Shown piece after piece: positions 8,974-17,496 of a DNA stretch of 64,000 nt. The position numbers were made by a program, and so were the translations under genes. The notes beneath the pieces were generated by a model. The model made no database searches. It saw only the letters and a program-made list of their open reading frames with translations, and was not told where the DNA came from. Position 1 is the stretch's first letter. The number at the start of each line of letters is the position of its first letter. This DNA comes from VBOC01 sp964512655 (GTDB taxonomy: Bacteria > Bacteroidota > Ignavibacteria > UBA10030 > SZUA-254), in contig CAZEJT010000002.1 in the NCBI GenBank assembly GCA_964512655.1, positions 434,001-498,000 on the forward strand, read 5' to 3'.

Positions 8974-11270
8974 TGGGTAAGACGTTTTCGTTTGAGGAGT
9001 ACGGATGCCCCGAGTCCGCCGGCGGATGCGATCAGGGCCGCCGAAGTCAACCACAGGCCCTTCTCAAAGCTTTCGGGCTTGAATGTGAACTCGACCGTAT
9101 GGTTCCCCTCTCCGACCGCAATAGCCCGGAGATTCCAGTCCGCCCTGTAGATAGGCGTCGCTTTGCCGTCCACCGTTGCCTGCCATCCGGGATAAAAGAT
9201 CTCACTGAGAACAAGGAGGCCGTCCTTCGGCGTCGATACCTCGAGCGTGATTTGGTTGAGAGTGTACGATGTGATACCTACCGTCCAGCCGGTCGCGTAG
9301 GCAGAGTCTCCCGGAAGCTTCGCGGGATGTTCTTCAAGGACGGCCATATGCGCCGGATCGAACTTCGGACCTTTCATGAAGGCCTTCACGCCGCTTTCGT
9401 CAGGGATGATTGTCGCCCGGTAGACCATGTAGGCTCGGGGGAGGTACGTGGTCGATGTGGTCAGCCGCATCGATTGCTTCTGCTCATCGACGCTGATGCG
9501 GTACTTGGCGTTCAACAGGTCGCACGTCTGATCCCAGTCGCGCGCCTCCGGAAAAATACGCGCGAGGGCAAGCGGAGTATATCCCTCCATCATGAAGATG
9601 CGGTCCACCATGCCCTGATTGCGGTCGAGGAGCATGGCTCCCCCCTGACGTGAATTGATTCTGAAATACTCGCTCTTGCCTTCCTCCTTCAGGAGATTCA
9701 CGATTTGTGAGTTCCGCGAGTAGTACTCGTCCGGATTGATCCTGCCGTTATTCTGGTCGAACCCGAACATGTTGATGTCCACGAACTGGAGTGCGAAGAG
9801 CGCCCCGAGCGCTGCAAGAGATGAGACGGTCCATCTGCATGCGAGGAGAAGTATGCCTGCCAGCGCGAGAAGAAGCACCGCTCCTGCGACCGCGCCGCTC
9901 ATTGCGATGGAATGGATTTCCGCCGCTTCCTGTGCGTTCCGGCCGTGCTGAAACGTCCCGGATGACCCCAGGACCCAGACCAGAACTGCGATGCCGGCGA
10001 CAAGGAACACTCTCTTTTGTACGCCTCCCGGTTGAACCCGTATCTGTTCGAAAAGGTGTTGCAACCCAAACGCGCCGAGAATCGCCGAGCCGAAGGTGAA
10101 GTAGAAGACCATCCGTCCCGGTACGCGAAACTTGTCGAATCCCGGCACATAGTTGAAGAAAAACGAGTGGAGGATAAAATTATCGCCGAGTGCGTACAAA
10201 AGGCCAAAAACGGCGATTCCAAAATAGAAGGCAACGTACCGGTTCTTCCTGATGAGGGGGACCGCTGCGCACACCGCCAGGAGACCCGTCACGCCGATGT
10301 ACAGGGCGGTTTCCCAATACTGCCAGTACAGGCCGGAGAGCCAGAAAGTGGATCCGTTCGCGCCGCTCGTGCCGAAGTACTTCGGCGCTACGAACGTAAT
10401 GAGCTGCTCCCAGGAGAAGGATCCCTCGGCTGAGGCCGCAAACGAAATTTCAGCCCGCGCCGATAGCGCAGCGAGCTCCCGGGTAGGGAGAAGTTGAACC
10501 GCCGTGAGAGCCAGAGCCAAAACGATGGTGCCGCCTGCAAGAGGAAGCATCCGGAGCGCGCGTTTCGCCTCGGGGGTCCGAAGCACCGGGACAACCTCAT
10601 GGCAGAAGATGAGGAAAAGGAGCATGAAAACATAGAGGGTGAACTGCGGAGAACCGGCGAGCACGCTGTGCCCCAGGATCACCGCCGCCATGATCATCGA
10701 GGCTGCGGAGCGCTTGATGAGCGAACGGCGGAAGTAGAGGATCACGAGCGGGAGCCACGCCAACTGGCAGATGAACGTCTCGTGAATCACCTGCATGATC
10801 ATGAACCCCGAGAGGGCGTAGAGCAGGCCTCCGAAGAGCGCAAACACCCTGTCGATCCCGAGATCCTTGATCAGATAATACATGCAGACGCCCGCGATGA
10901 CGTAGTGCAAAATGATCTCAACCTCCAGCCAGTAGAACTGGAGGCGCCCGCCGCTTACGAAGAGCGTCAGGAGGAGGTTCGGAATGTAGAACACCGCAGT
11001 CTGGATATCTGCCTGGAACGGCATGCCGCTGAATGTGTACGGGTTCCAGAGAGGCAGTTGGCCTCCGCTCAGCGAAACCGCGGCAAAGTTCCGGAAGGCA
11101 TAATACTGGTAGATGAAGTCCTCCCAGAAAAAGGCCTTTTGAAGGAGAATGTCGCGGAAGAAAAGAGCGACAAGGGCAGCGATCGTCAGAACGGCGTGCC
11201 AATCCTTCAAGGCAACGGCGGCCGCAGCCGGCCGGATTGCCGCATTACCTTTTTTGGGCTGTGCCGTCAC
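8970..11270 (-). CDS. YfhO-type polytopic membrane protein
   Basis: A 766-residue protein with about a dozen hydrophobic helices, an extracytoplasmic stretch (SQIVNLLKEEGKSEYFRINS...) and a C-terminal beta domain ending in a last membrane helix (GLWLTSAALIASAGGLGASVL). Sequences such as SEIFYPGWQATVDG and NHTVEFTFKPESF are characteristic of the YfhO family (PF09586), which is linked in firmicutes to glycosylation of teichoic acids and in other phyla to glycan loci. The start is GTG at 11270-11268. It is overlapped by the small exported protein gene. A GT-C-like sugar transfer role is an inference. Confidence 0.82.
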   Translation of the reverse strand: MTAQPKKGNAAIRPAAAAVALKDWHAVLTIAALVALFFRDILLQKAFFWEDFIYQYYAFRNFAAVSLSGGQLPLWNPYTFSGMPFQADIQTAVFYIPNLLLTLFVSGGRLQFYWLEVEIILHYVIAGVCMYYLIKDLGIDRVFALFGGLLYALSGFMIMQVIHETFICQLAWLPLVILYFRRSLIKRSAASMIMAAVILGHSVLAGSPQFTLYVFMLLFLIFCHEVVPVLRTPEAKRALRMLPLAGGTIVLALALTAVQLLPTRELAALSARAEISFAASAEGSFSWEQLITFVAPKYFGTSGANGSTFWLSGLYWQYWETALYIGVTGLLAVCAAVPLIRKNRYVAFYFGIAVFGLLYALGDNFILHSFFFNYVPGFDKFRVPGRMVFYFTFGSAILGAFGLQHLFEQIRVQPGGVQKRVFLVAGIAVLVWVLGSSGTFQHGRNAQEAAEIHSIAMSGAVAGAVLLLALAGILLLACRWTVSSLAALGALFALQFVDINMFGFDQNNGRINPDEYYSRNSQIVNLLKEEGKSEYFRINSRQGGAMLLDRNQGMVDRIFMMEGYTPLALARIFPEARDWDQTCDLLNAKYRISVDEQKQSMRLTTSTTYLPRAYMVYRATIIPDESGVKAFMKGPKFDPAHMAVLEEHPAKLPGDSAYATGWTVGITSYTLNQITLEVSTPKDGLLVLSEIFYPGWQATVDGKATPIYRADWNLRAIAVGEGNHTVEFTFKPESFEKGLWLTSAALIASAGGLGASVLLKRKRLTQ

Positions 11271-11312
11271 TCAGTCGGCCCGGTCATGGCCGCAGCTCCA
11301 AATCCTTGCCGG

Positions 11313-12398
11313 TCACTCCGTGAGCAATGTGACGCAAGAGTTGAAGACCCGGTCGACTGAGAGATATTGCATGCAATTGTTGGGGCAGGTCGGCGAGTAA
11401 TAGCAGGTACATTCGAAATCCGGCTCCAGGATCTCGCCCCGGCCGTAGAGGTCGAACTCGTGCTTGTTGAAGATATTATTGAAGAGGACAATCTTCTTCT
11501 TGAATCCGATTGCAAGGTGCATCGCCATGGTCACGGCGGTCACGATCAAGTCGCACCTGGCCACCTCGCTCATGAATTGCCGGAGAGGAAAGTGGCCCGG
11601 GTAGAGCGCGCCGCTCTCCCTGGCCAGTTTCAGGTTCTTTGCGTGCTCCTGCTCTCCCCCGAGGAGGAGGGGCACGTACCCTTTCTTTTTCAGCCTCTTC
11701 GCTAGAGAAACCCAGTAGGCGTCGGGCCAGAGTCTCGATGTCCACCTTCCTCCGCATCCGGTATTGAGCCCTACGATCTTCTTTTTCTGCGGGAGCTTCC
11801 AGCGGTAGCCGCCAATCGCCGGCATGATGTATTCCTCACCCGAAAACCTGAACCCGCAGATCTCGAACGTCTCCTGCTGGTAACTCTTCGTGTTCTGCTT
11901 GCTGAGGTCATCGAACACGCCGGTCAGGTATTTGGCTTCCGCGGCCTCATCGACCGGCACGCACGTTCCGTTCTCGAGGGTAAACCCCTTTTTCACCCGC
12001 GACGTGAGCCGCGCGCAGAGGGCGCCCGCTTCCCTGTCCTTGTCGAGGCAATAGATAGCGTCGAATTCCACCGCGTGAAGCAGCTCGATTGCCTGCGGCG
12101 TGTACGTGAGGATGCGATCGACCGAAGGCGGGATGACATCGGGCGTGTGCGTCAGCCACCAGAGCTGTGCGTGGGGCTCCGCCTCCTGTAACTTGTGGAG
12201 GAGCGGCGTGGTTCTGATGACATCTCCGATCGCCCCGAGCTTGATGATGAGAATCTTCTTTGTGGTGCGATCATAATACTTGCAATCTCGGCCCTGCTCG
12301 TCGACGCAGTGGACCCCATGTTCCTTGTGGGGCTTGCAGGGTACGTCTCCCCGGAAGTGCCTGCAGTCTAACTTGAGATCTTTTACGGTGAGCTTCAT
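11313..12398 (-). CDS. Family 9 glycosyltransferase with Cys-rich N-terminus
   Basis: A 361-residue heptosyltransferase-type GT-B enzyme: KKILIIKLGAIGDVIRTTPLL (about 47-67), NTGCGGRW-SRLWP, VPLLLGGEQE and a DLIVTAVTMAMHLAIG segment match GT9. Before this domain is an extra segment of about 45 residues with four Cys (C12, C21, C31, C39), and a second Cys cluster (ECTCYYSPTCPNNC) lies near the C-terminus. Together they could form a metal or disulfide site not usual in WaaC/WaaF. It is flanked by the GtrB-like GT2 and the YfhO-like gene on the same strand. Confidence 0.84.
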   Translation of the reverse strand: MKLTVKDLKLDCRHFRGDVPCKPHKEHGVHCVDEQGRDCKYYDRTTKKILIIKLGAIGDVIRTTPLLHKLQEAEPHAQLWWLTHTPDVIPPSVDRILTYTPQAIELLHAVEFDAIYCLDKDREAGALCARLTSRVKKGFTLENGTCVPVDEAAEAKYLTGVFDDLSKQNTKSYQQETFEICGFRFSGEEYIMPAIGGYRWKLPQKKKIVGLNTGCGGRWTSRLWPDAYWVSLAKRLKKKGYVPLLLGGEQEHAKNLKLARESGALYPGHFPLRQFMSEVARCDLIVTAVTMAMHLAIGFKKKIVLFNNIFNKHEFDLYGRGEILEPDFECTCYYSPTCPNNCMQYLSVDRVFNSCVTLLTE

Positions 12399-12482
12399 CT
12401 TCGGGGGGGGCGTGCGGTCGCCGTTGGTATCGAGGATGATACCCGGCGGTGGTGCGGCAAGCAGATTCTCATCTGGCGGGCG

Positions 12483-13667
12483 CTACTTCCAGACTTCCCG
12501 GATCGAGTACTCTTTCTCTGAGGTCGAGCGCGTTCGTGAGATCAACTCTCCAAGAAGGCCTACGGAGACGAACTGGACACCCACGATGATCATCAGAATA
12601 CCGCCTGTGAACAGGGGTCTGTTGCTCAGCGCGGCCCCCTCGGTAAACTTGAGATACACGAGATAGCCGTCGACGGCGACGCCGGCGATCACAAAGCACA
12701 TTCCCCAGAAACCGAAAAGATGGAGCGGGCGCTGCAGATACCGTGTCGTGAAGATCACCGTCAACAGGTCGAGGAATCCCTTCCAGAACCTGCCTGATCC
12801 AAATTTGGTCTTTCCGTACTTGCGCGACCGGTGCTGCACCTTGATCTCGCCGATCTTGTAACCGAGGTAGTGGGCGAGAACTGGAATGTACCGGTGCAGT
12901 TCCCCGTATACCTTCACTTCTTTCGCCACCTCCTTGCGGTACGCCTTCAATCCGCAATTGAAATCGTGAATGCGAATACCCGTCAGGATCGAAGTCACAA
13001 AATTGAAGAATCTGGACGGAATCGTCTTGCTCAGGGGATCGTAGCGCTTCTTCTTCCACCCGGAAACGAGGTCGTATCCCTTTTTGATTTCGGCGACGAG
13101 GTTGGGTATCTCGTCGGGATCGTCCTGAAGGTCGGCGTCCATCGTGATGATAATGTTTCCTTCGGCATGCGCAAATCCGACAGATAGCGCGGCAGATTTG
13201 CCGTAGTTCCTCCGGAAGCGGATGATTTTGACTCGCCGGTCTCTCTGCCTCAATTCCTGCAGGACGCGCATCGACCCGTCCGTGCTGCCGTCGTCGATGA
13301 AGATGACCTCATACCGGCCCACCCGCTGAGCCGCATTTCGGATTGCGTCGTAGAGTTCGCGCAGGGACTGCTCCTCGTTGTAGACGGGAATAACGATCGA
13401 GAGGTCGTTTCCTCCCTCGCCTCGCTGGAACGGCTGTCCTTCGCGCCTCCCTCCCTGATGGCGCTGCCTTTGACCCTGCCGTTGCTGGTGGTGTGGCTGA
13501 TTCCTACGGTCCCGATTCTGCGGCGGCGGCTGCTGTTGCTGTTGTTGTTGCGGCTGCTGCTGGGCCTGTTGAGGCGGTCTATCTACTGGAGGGGGTTCGG
13601 GTTGCTGTTGCTGGGGAGAGGGGCGCTCTTGCTGCTGATTCTGATTGCCTTCTTCTTGATCTGGCAT
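12483..13667 (-). CDS. GtrB/ArnC-like polyprenyl-phosphate glycosyltransferase with Gln/Pro-rich N-terminus
   Basis: 394 residues. Residues 1-85 are low complexity (Gln, Pro, Arg, Asn) with runs of up to seven Gln. The catalytic GT2 domain follows (LSIVIPVYNEEQSL, IFIDDGSTDGS, metal motif DADLQDDPDEIP, SGWKKKRYDP). Two C-terminal membrane helices (GFWGMCFVIAGVAVDGYL; GGILMIIVGVQFVSVGLLG) are typical of enzymes that load a sugar on undecaprenyl phosphate for flipping. It is the first gene of the minus-strand glycan operon, below a promoter at 13694-13722; the SD (AAGGA) abuts the ATG. Confidence 0.9.
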   Translation of the reverse strand: MPDQEEGNQNQQQERPSPQQQQPEPPPVDRPPQQAQQQPQQQQQQQPPPQNRDRRNQPHHQQRQGQRQRHQGGRREGQPFQRGEGGNDLSIVIPVYNEEQSLRELYDAIRNAAQRVGRYEVIFIDDGSTDGSMRVLQELRQRDRRVKIIRFRRNYGKSAALSVGFAHAEGNIIITMDADLQDDPDEIPNLVAEIKKGYDLVSGWKKKRYDPLSKTIPSRFFNFVTSILTGIRIHDFNCGLKAYRKEVAKEVKVYGELHRYIPVLAHYLGYKIGEIKVQHRSRKYGKTKFGSGRFWKGFLDLLTVIFTTRYLQRPLHLFGFWGMCFVIAGVAVDGYLVYLKFTEGAALSNRPLFTGGILMIIVGVQFVSVGLLGELISRTRSTSEKEYSIREVWK

Positions 13668-13693
13668 TCCTTACTCGCGTTAGTGTAGGCCTA

Positions 13694-13722
13694 ATAATAC
13701 GATAATTCCGTCTGAAAACCAA
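13694..13722 (-). promoter_or_regulatory. Promoter of the glycan operon
   Basis: On the minus strand, TTGGTT (13722-13717) and TATTAT (13699-13694) are spaced by 17 bp, about 27 bp before the ATG at 13667. No other promoter-like site is obvious before the long gene run to 3453. Confidence 0.5.
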
Positions 13723-13771
13723 AGATTAGGGGCTTACTGGTCGATCGGCCCCGCGGACGCGCCACGCCTCT

Positions 13772-14953
13772 TCAATGCCTTTCCACCTCCCTCAGCACCC
13801 GGAAGAAATTCCCGCCTAGGATCTTCCGGACGTCGTCCGCCGAATACCCTCTCTTGAGAAGCTCGCGCGTTATGTTCGGGAGGTACGAGACGTCGTCCAT
13901 CCCGCGCGGTGTGATCGGAATTCCATCGAAATCCGACCCGATGCCGACGTGATCGACTCCGATCAACTTCGCCACGTAATCAAAGTGATCGATGAGGGTT
14001 CTTAGCGTCGGGCGAATCGGCTCGTACTCCTTTCTCAGACGCTCGGTCGTATACTGCCTCCTGATAAAATCGTCCCCCCTGATGGTTCGCCCGATGGAAT
14101 CAATGCGCTCCTTGTAGCGCTTGTTCACTGCTTCCTCCTTGGCGCTATACGTGCTGTCGATAAACCATGGGCCGAAATTGATGAAGACCACCCCTCCGTT
14201 CTTCGCAATGGCCTTCAGCTGGTCGTCCTTCAGATTCCGGCGATGATGGACGATGTTCCACACAGAGGAATGGGACGCGATGATGGGCTTCGAAGTCGTC
14301 TGTATGACATCCCAGAATGTCTGCTCGCCCACGTGCGAGACGTCGACCATCATTCCGAGCTCATTCATCCTCTTCACGACCGATTTCCCGAATGTTGTAA
14401 GTCCTTTGCGGGACAGCTTCAGGAGAGTGTCGCTCTCATCCTTCGCCGAGGTGGCCCACTCGGTGCTGTTGTTCCACGTCAGGGTCATATAGCGGATTCC
14501 ACGGGAATAGAAATGCTCGAGCTTCTGAAGGTCGCCGTCGATCGGATGGCCCCCCTCCATCCCCATCATTGCGACGAACTTCCCGCCCTCTACAAGTTTC
14601 TCCGCTTCCTCCGCGGTTCTGGCCAGCCCCGTCTGCGCCGGATTCCGCCGGACGAAGCTCTCTATTGAATCTATCTGCTGGTCGGCCTGATCGAAATACG
14701 AGGGGGACGTCTTCTCAGGGGGGACCCAGATCGAGAACACCTCGACGTCGAGCCCCCCTTTGCGGAACCTGGGAAGGTCTGAGTGACCATGACGGGTGCG
14801 CTTCGAGATGTCTTCTCCCGCCAGGATCCTTTGTACCACGTCATTATGGGTGTCTACGACGATCGCGTCAAAATGGAGCTTTCGGTAATCCACTGCGGAT
14901 CCCGGCAGCAGCGCCGGAAGAATGACCAGTGCGATGGTTGTAGGAGTTATCAT
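13772..14953 (-). CDS. Membrane/renal-type dipeptidase (peptidase family M19)
   Basis: A 393-residue exported zinc dipeptidase of the M19 family, expected to cleave dipeptides, including D-amino-acid types, outside the cytoplasm. It has a short signal-like N-terminus (ALVILPALLPGSA), the first metal motif DAIVVDTHND (His-x-Asp), GMEGG with the bridging Glu, VDVSHVGE, IASHSSVWN and the downstream GIGSDFDGI. All the canonical zinc ligands appear to be present. It stands alone on the minus strand; a terminator for the upstream gene lies just before it. Confidence 0.92.
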   Translation of the reverse strand: MITPTTIALVILPALLPGSAVDYRKLHFDAIVVDTHNDVVQRILAGEDISKRTRHGHSDLPRFRKGGLDVEVFSIWVPPEKTSPSYFDQADQQIDSIESFVRRNPAQTGLARTAEEAEKLVEGGKFVAMMGMEGGHPIDGDLQKLEHFYSRGIRYMTLTWNNSTEWATSAKDESDTLLKLSRKGLTTFGKSVVKRMNELGMMVDVSHVGEQTFWDVIQTTSKPIIASHSSVWNIVHHRRNLKDDQLKAIAKNGGVVFINFGPWFIDSTYSAKEEAVNKRYKERIDSIGRTIRGDDFIRRQYTTERLRKEYEPIRPTLRTLIDHFDYVAKLIGVDHVGIGSDFDGIPITPRGMDDVSYLPNITRELLKRGYSADDVRKILGGNFFRVLREVERH

Positions 14954-14973
14954 GAAAGCAGCCAGTCCTGCTC

Positions 14974-15021
14974 AAAAAAGAGAAACTCCGTGCCAGCCCC
15001 GACAGGGGTGACCGGAGTTTC
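14974..15021 (-). terminator. Intrinsic terminator after the Hc1-like gene
   Basis: A 9-bp perfect stem (GAAACTCCG 14982-14990 with CGGAGTTTC 15013-15021) encloses an inner CCCC-GACA-GGGG hairpin. Read on the minus strand it is followed by a run of six T (14979-14974). It ends transcription of the 15046-15252 gene. Confidence 0.8.
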
Positions 15022-15045
15022 CCGGATTTATAGAATTGAAGCCGG

Positions 15046-15252
15046 CTACATGGCGGCTCCGCCGCCCTCTGCTTCTTTGGCCTTCTGCTTGATCTCCTGG
15101 ATCTCCTTGCGGATCTCCTGGGCCTTTTTCTTCAACTCGTTCATTTCCTTGCGAACGCGTGTGCCTGCGGACTTGTTTCCCTTTTCGTAGAATTTGATGA
15201 AATCCTTCTCGTAACCGTTCAACAAGTCGCGCAGTTCCGTGAATCTGCTCAT
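15046..15252 (-). CDS. Histone H1-like DNA-binding protein (Hc1 family)
   Basis: A 68-residue, Lys/Glu-rich, almost entirely helical protein: MSRFTELRDLLNGYEKDFIKF, then GNKSAGTRVRKEMNEL and a coiled-coil-like KKAQEIRKEIQEIKQKAKEAE. The core KGNKSAGTRVRK is the signature of the short Hc1-like nucleoid proteins widespread in Bacteroidota and Chlorobi. A strong SD (GGAGGAAGACA) precedes the ATG, and a strong terminator follows, so it is a monocistronic, probably highly expressed gene. Confidence 0.85.
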   Translation of the reverse strand: MSRFTELRDLLNGYEKDFIKFYEKGNKSAGTRVRKEMNELKKKAQEIRKEIQEIKQKAKEAEGGGAAM

Positions 15253-15324
15253 TGTCTTCCTCCAGATTGTGAGTGAATGTACCCCGCCGTCATAGCGGCA
15301 GGTCCCCTTGACACGGGGAATGGA

Positions 15325-16449
15325 TTATGAACTTTTCGACTTAGCTTTCTCTTTTCTTTTTCTAAACCTGTAATATTCCCTGTACAACCCCCCGAGAAGC
15401 GCCTCACGCCTGTCATACAGACGTCTTTGTGGACGAGGTTTTACCCTGGCCAGAACATATGACGTAAGAATGGGAAGCGCCACGGTCGAATCGAGGTACG
15501 CTACGACGCTGTCGTTGAGCTTCCCCGGGTCCACTTTTCCCCAGGTGACTGCCTCGCCGGGTGTGGCTCCCGAGAGCCCGCCGGTATCCGGCCGCGCGTC
15601 AGTCACCTGCAGATAGTAATCATGCCCTTTCTCTTTAATCCCAAGCACTTCCTGTATCTGCGGCTCAGTCTGGAGAACGAAATTCTTCGGCGATCCCCCT
15701 CCGAGCATCACGACCCCGCTCTTACCTCCGCGGCGCTTCGCATCAAGGACGATTGCCGCCGTCTCATTCACATCAAGAAGGACATCGATCTTTATTTTAC
15801 AGCCGTCCAGGGCTACTTCCGCGATATTCATGCCGATCGAGCTGTCGCCCGGAGAAGAGGTGTAAACCGGGATTCCCAGGCGGTAGGCGGTCGCCAAAAT
15901 GCCGCTGTTTTTGACCCCGGCTATGCGTTCTCGCTCCGCGATGTATTTCCCAAGCCGGTTATGGAGCTCCGCAGTCCCCATTTCCCTCTGAAATTCACGG
16001 AGTCTGAAGAGCTTTCGGAAAAACGAGTCGGTGGAAAGGAGCACTTCATAGTCGAAAACTACGTCATAAATGCGGATGATTCCCAGCTTCTTGAGAAGCC
16101 GGTCGTCCGAGAACGGCGAACCCCTGTGAAGCGAGTGACCTACGGCGAAGTGTGTGTCGTGGTAGAGATTTGCGCCGGTACTGACAATCCAATCGATAAA
16201 ACCCGCTTTCATGAGCGGAACGATGCACGACCCGCCCAATCCCGCGGGAGTCAACGCCCCTGTAACGCTCATTCCCACAGTCGAATCTGGCGCGAGAATC
16301 TTGTTCGCCATGAGGTGGCAGGCCTCGCGTAAACGGCCTGCGTTGTATGCCTGAAAGTAGTTATCGACCAAGTCCGTTACCCCGACGTTTTTGGGTATCG
16401 GGCGCGGAACAATCGGTTTTCCTTTCAGCGTGTGATTCTTCCCAGCCAA
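15325..16449 (-). CDS. Deoxyhypusine synthase-like protein
   Basis: A 374-residue protein of the deoxyhypusine/homospermidine synthase fold (PF01916), close in length to eukaryotic DHS. Visible hallmarks are SVTGALTPAGLGG, DWIVSTGANLYHD, the NAD-binding VMLGGGSPKNF, DTGGLSGATPGEAVTWGKV with the Lys (about K305) that carries the aminobutyl intermediate, and a basic C-terminal tail. Bacteria lack eIF5A hypusination, so the substrate is likely a polyamine or another protein. The start is TTG at 16449-16447 with AAAGGA just upstream; no in-frame ATG fits better. Confidence 0.88.
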   Translation of the reverse strand: MAGKNHTLKGKPIVPRPIPKNVGVTDLVDNYFQAYNAGRLREACHLMANKILAPDSTVGMSVTGALTPAGLGGSCIVPLMKAGFIDWIVSTGANLYHDTHFAVGHSLHRGSPFSDDRLLKKLGIIRIYDVVFDYEVLLSTDSFFRKLFRLREFQREMGTAELHNRLGKYIAERERIAGVKNSGILATAYRLGIPVYTSSPGDSSIGMNIAEVALDGCKIKIDVLLDVNETAAIVLDAKRRGGKSGVVMLGGGSPKNFVLQTEPQIQEVLGIKEKGHDYYLQVTDARPDTGGLSGATPGEAVTWGKVDPGKLNDSVVAYLDSTVALPILTSYVLARVKPRPQRRLYDRREALLGGLYREYYRFRKRKEKAKSKSS

Positions 16450-16594
16450 TCAATCCTTTGGTTGTGTGGGAGAGGGGGTCAATTTTATGGCGTAAATATA
16501 GAAAATTCGCGTAATAAATCAAGCGAAATCTTAGCAAAATCAAAGATTTTGAAGGGCAGCAAGAATGTTCGAAAACGAGCGATTTTGAGCATTT

Positions 16595-17353
16595 CTAACC
16601 GCATAAAACGCTCCCCCCGTTAACATTCAGAACTTCGCCGACGACGTGTTCTGCAAGACCCGAGGCGAGAAAGAGTATGGATCCCGCGATTTCTTCTGGT
16701 GTGGCAAGCACCCCGCGCGGAATGGTCCTGAGGATTTCACGCTTCTCGCGCGGTTTTTTGAAAACGTGCGATACCATTTCAGTTCGCACCCACCCCGGAG
16801 CGACACAGTTTACCCGGATACCATGCCGGACTAATTCCACCGCGATGGATTTTGTGAATGCGATGATTCCACCTTTTGATGCCGCGTAGTGAGAGTGGTA
16901 TGCTTCCCCTCGCTGACCGGCCGTACTGGATACATTTACAATCCTCCCGAAATGCCTCCTTTTCATGTGTGGAACGATAAGATTGCACATGTTGAACGCA
17001 CCGGTAAGGTTTATTCCGATCGTTTTAGCCCACATCTCAGGAGTCAAAGAATCGATTCCGCCTCTCTCCCAGATACCGGCCCCATTAACAAGGATGTCTA
17101 TCCTTCCCATTTTCTTCATGATCCTGGCGACCGCCAACCTGCAATCGGCGTGGTTTTGCATGGGGCATGCAACGGCGAGCGCCGCGACGCCGAGGGACTC
17201 CATTTTCGCCACGGCGTCGAGGGCTTCCCTTCGCCGTTTCGAATAGAGAATGGCCACATTCGCCCCAGCCTTGGCCAGGCTGATCGCTGCTGCTCCGCCG
17301 ATGCCGCGCGACCCGCCCGTAACGACAGCTACTTTTCCCTCAATATCGAGCAT
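16595..17353 (-). CDS. SDR family oxidoreductase, FabG-like
   Basis: About 252 residues of a classical short-chain dehydrogenase: VVTGGSRGIGG cofactor motif, VNGAGIWE (NNAG equivalent), catalytic VSSTAG Ser and YAASK Tyr-x-x-x-Lys, and VAPGWVRTEM. The start ATG at 17353-17351 has GGAGG seven bases upstream; an upstream extension to 17416 lacks support. FabG-like 3-ketoacyl-ACP reductase is the closest general assignment, but no fatty-acid genes are nearby. Divergent from the Fur-family gene, with 143 bp between them. Confidence 0.85.
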   Translation of the reverse strand: MLDIEGKVAVVTGGSRGIGGAAAISLAKAGANVAILYSKRRREALDAVAKMESLGVAALAVACPMQNHADCRLAVARIMKKMGRIDILVNGAGIWERGGIDSLTPEMWAKTIGINLTGAFNMCNLIVPHMKRRHFGRIVNVSSTAGQRGEAYHSHYAASKGGIIAFTKSIAVELVRHGIRVNCVAPGWVRTEMVSHVFKKPREKREILRTIPRGVLATPEEIAGSILFLASGLAEHVVGEVLNVNGGSVLCG

Positions 17354-17443
17354 GTTCAAACCTCCGGTTTTTCGAATTTGACCACTGAATGTAAACGATT
17401 GACGGCATTTGTACAAGATTCCGACCGCGCTGAGCGATTTGGC

Positions 17444-17472
17444 TTGATTCCTCCGCCAGGATTATTTATATT
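17444..17472 (+). promoter_or_regulatory. Promoter of the Fur-FTR1-ApbE operon
   Basis: TTGATT (17444-17449), 17 bp, TATATT (17467-17472), about 25 bp before the GTG start. The -10 box overlaps the palindromic Fur/PerR-like box at 17470-17488. Confidence 0.6.
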
Positions 17473-17488
17473 TAGACCAATTCTAAAT
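17470..17488 (+). promoter_or_regulatory. Candidate Fur/PerR-family operator
   Basis: Perfect inverted repeat ATTTAGA-CCAAT-TCTAAAT (19 bp). Its 15-bp core TTAGACCAATTCTAA resembles the 7-1-7 Fur/PerR box (TTAGAATNATTCTAA). It covers the -10 edge and start region of the promoter, the expected place for autorepression by the regulator encoded 9 bp downstream. Confidence 0.6.
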
Positions 17489-17496
17489 TCCCCCTC

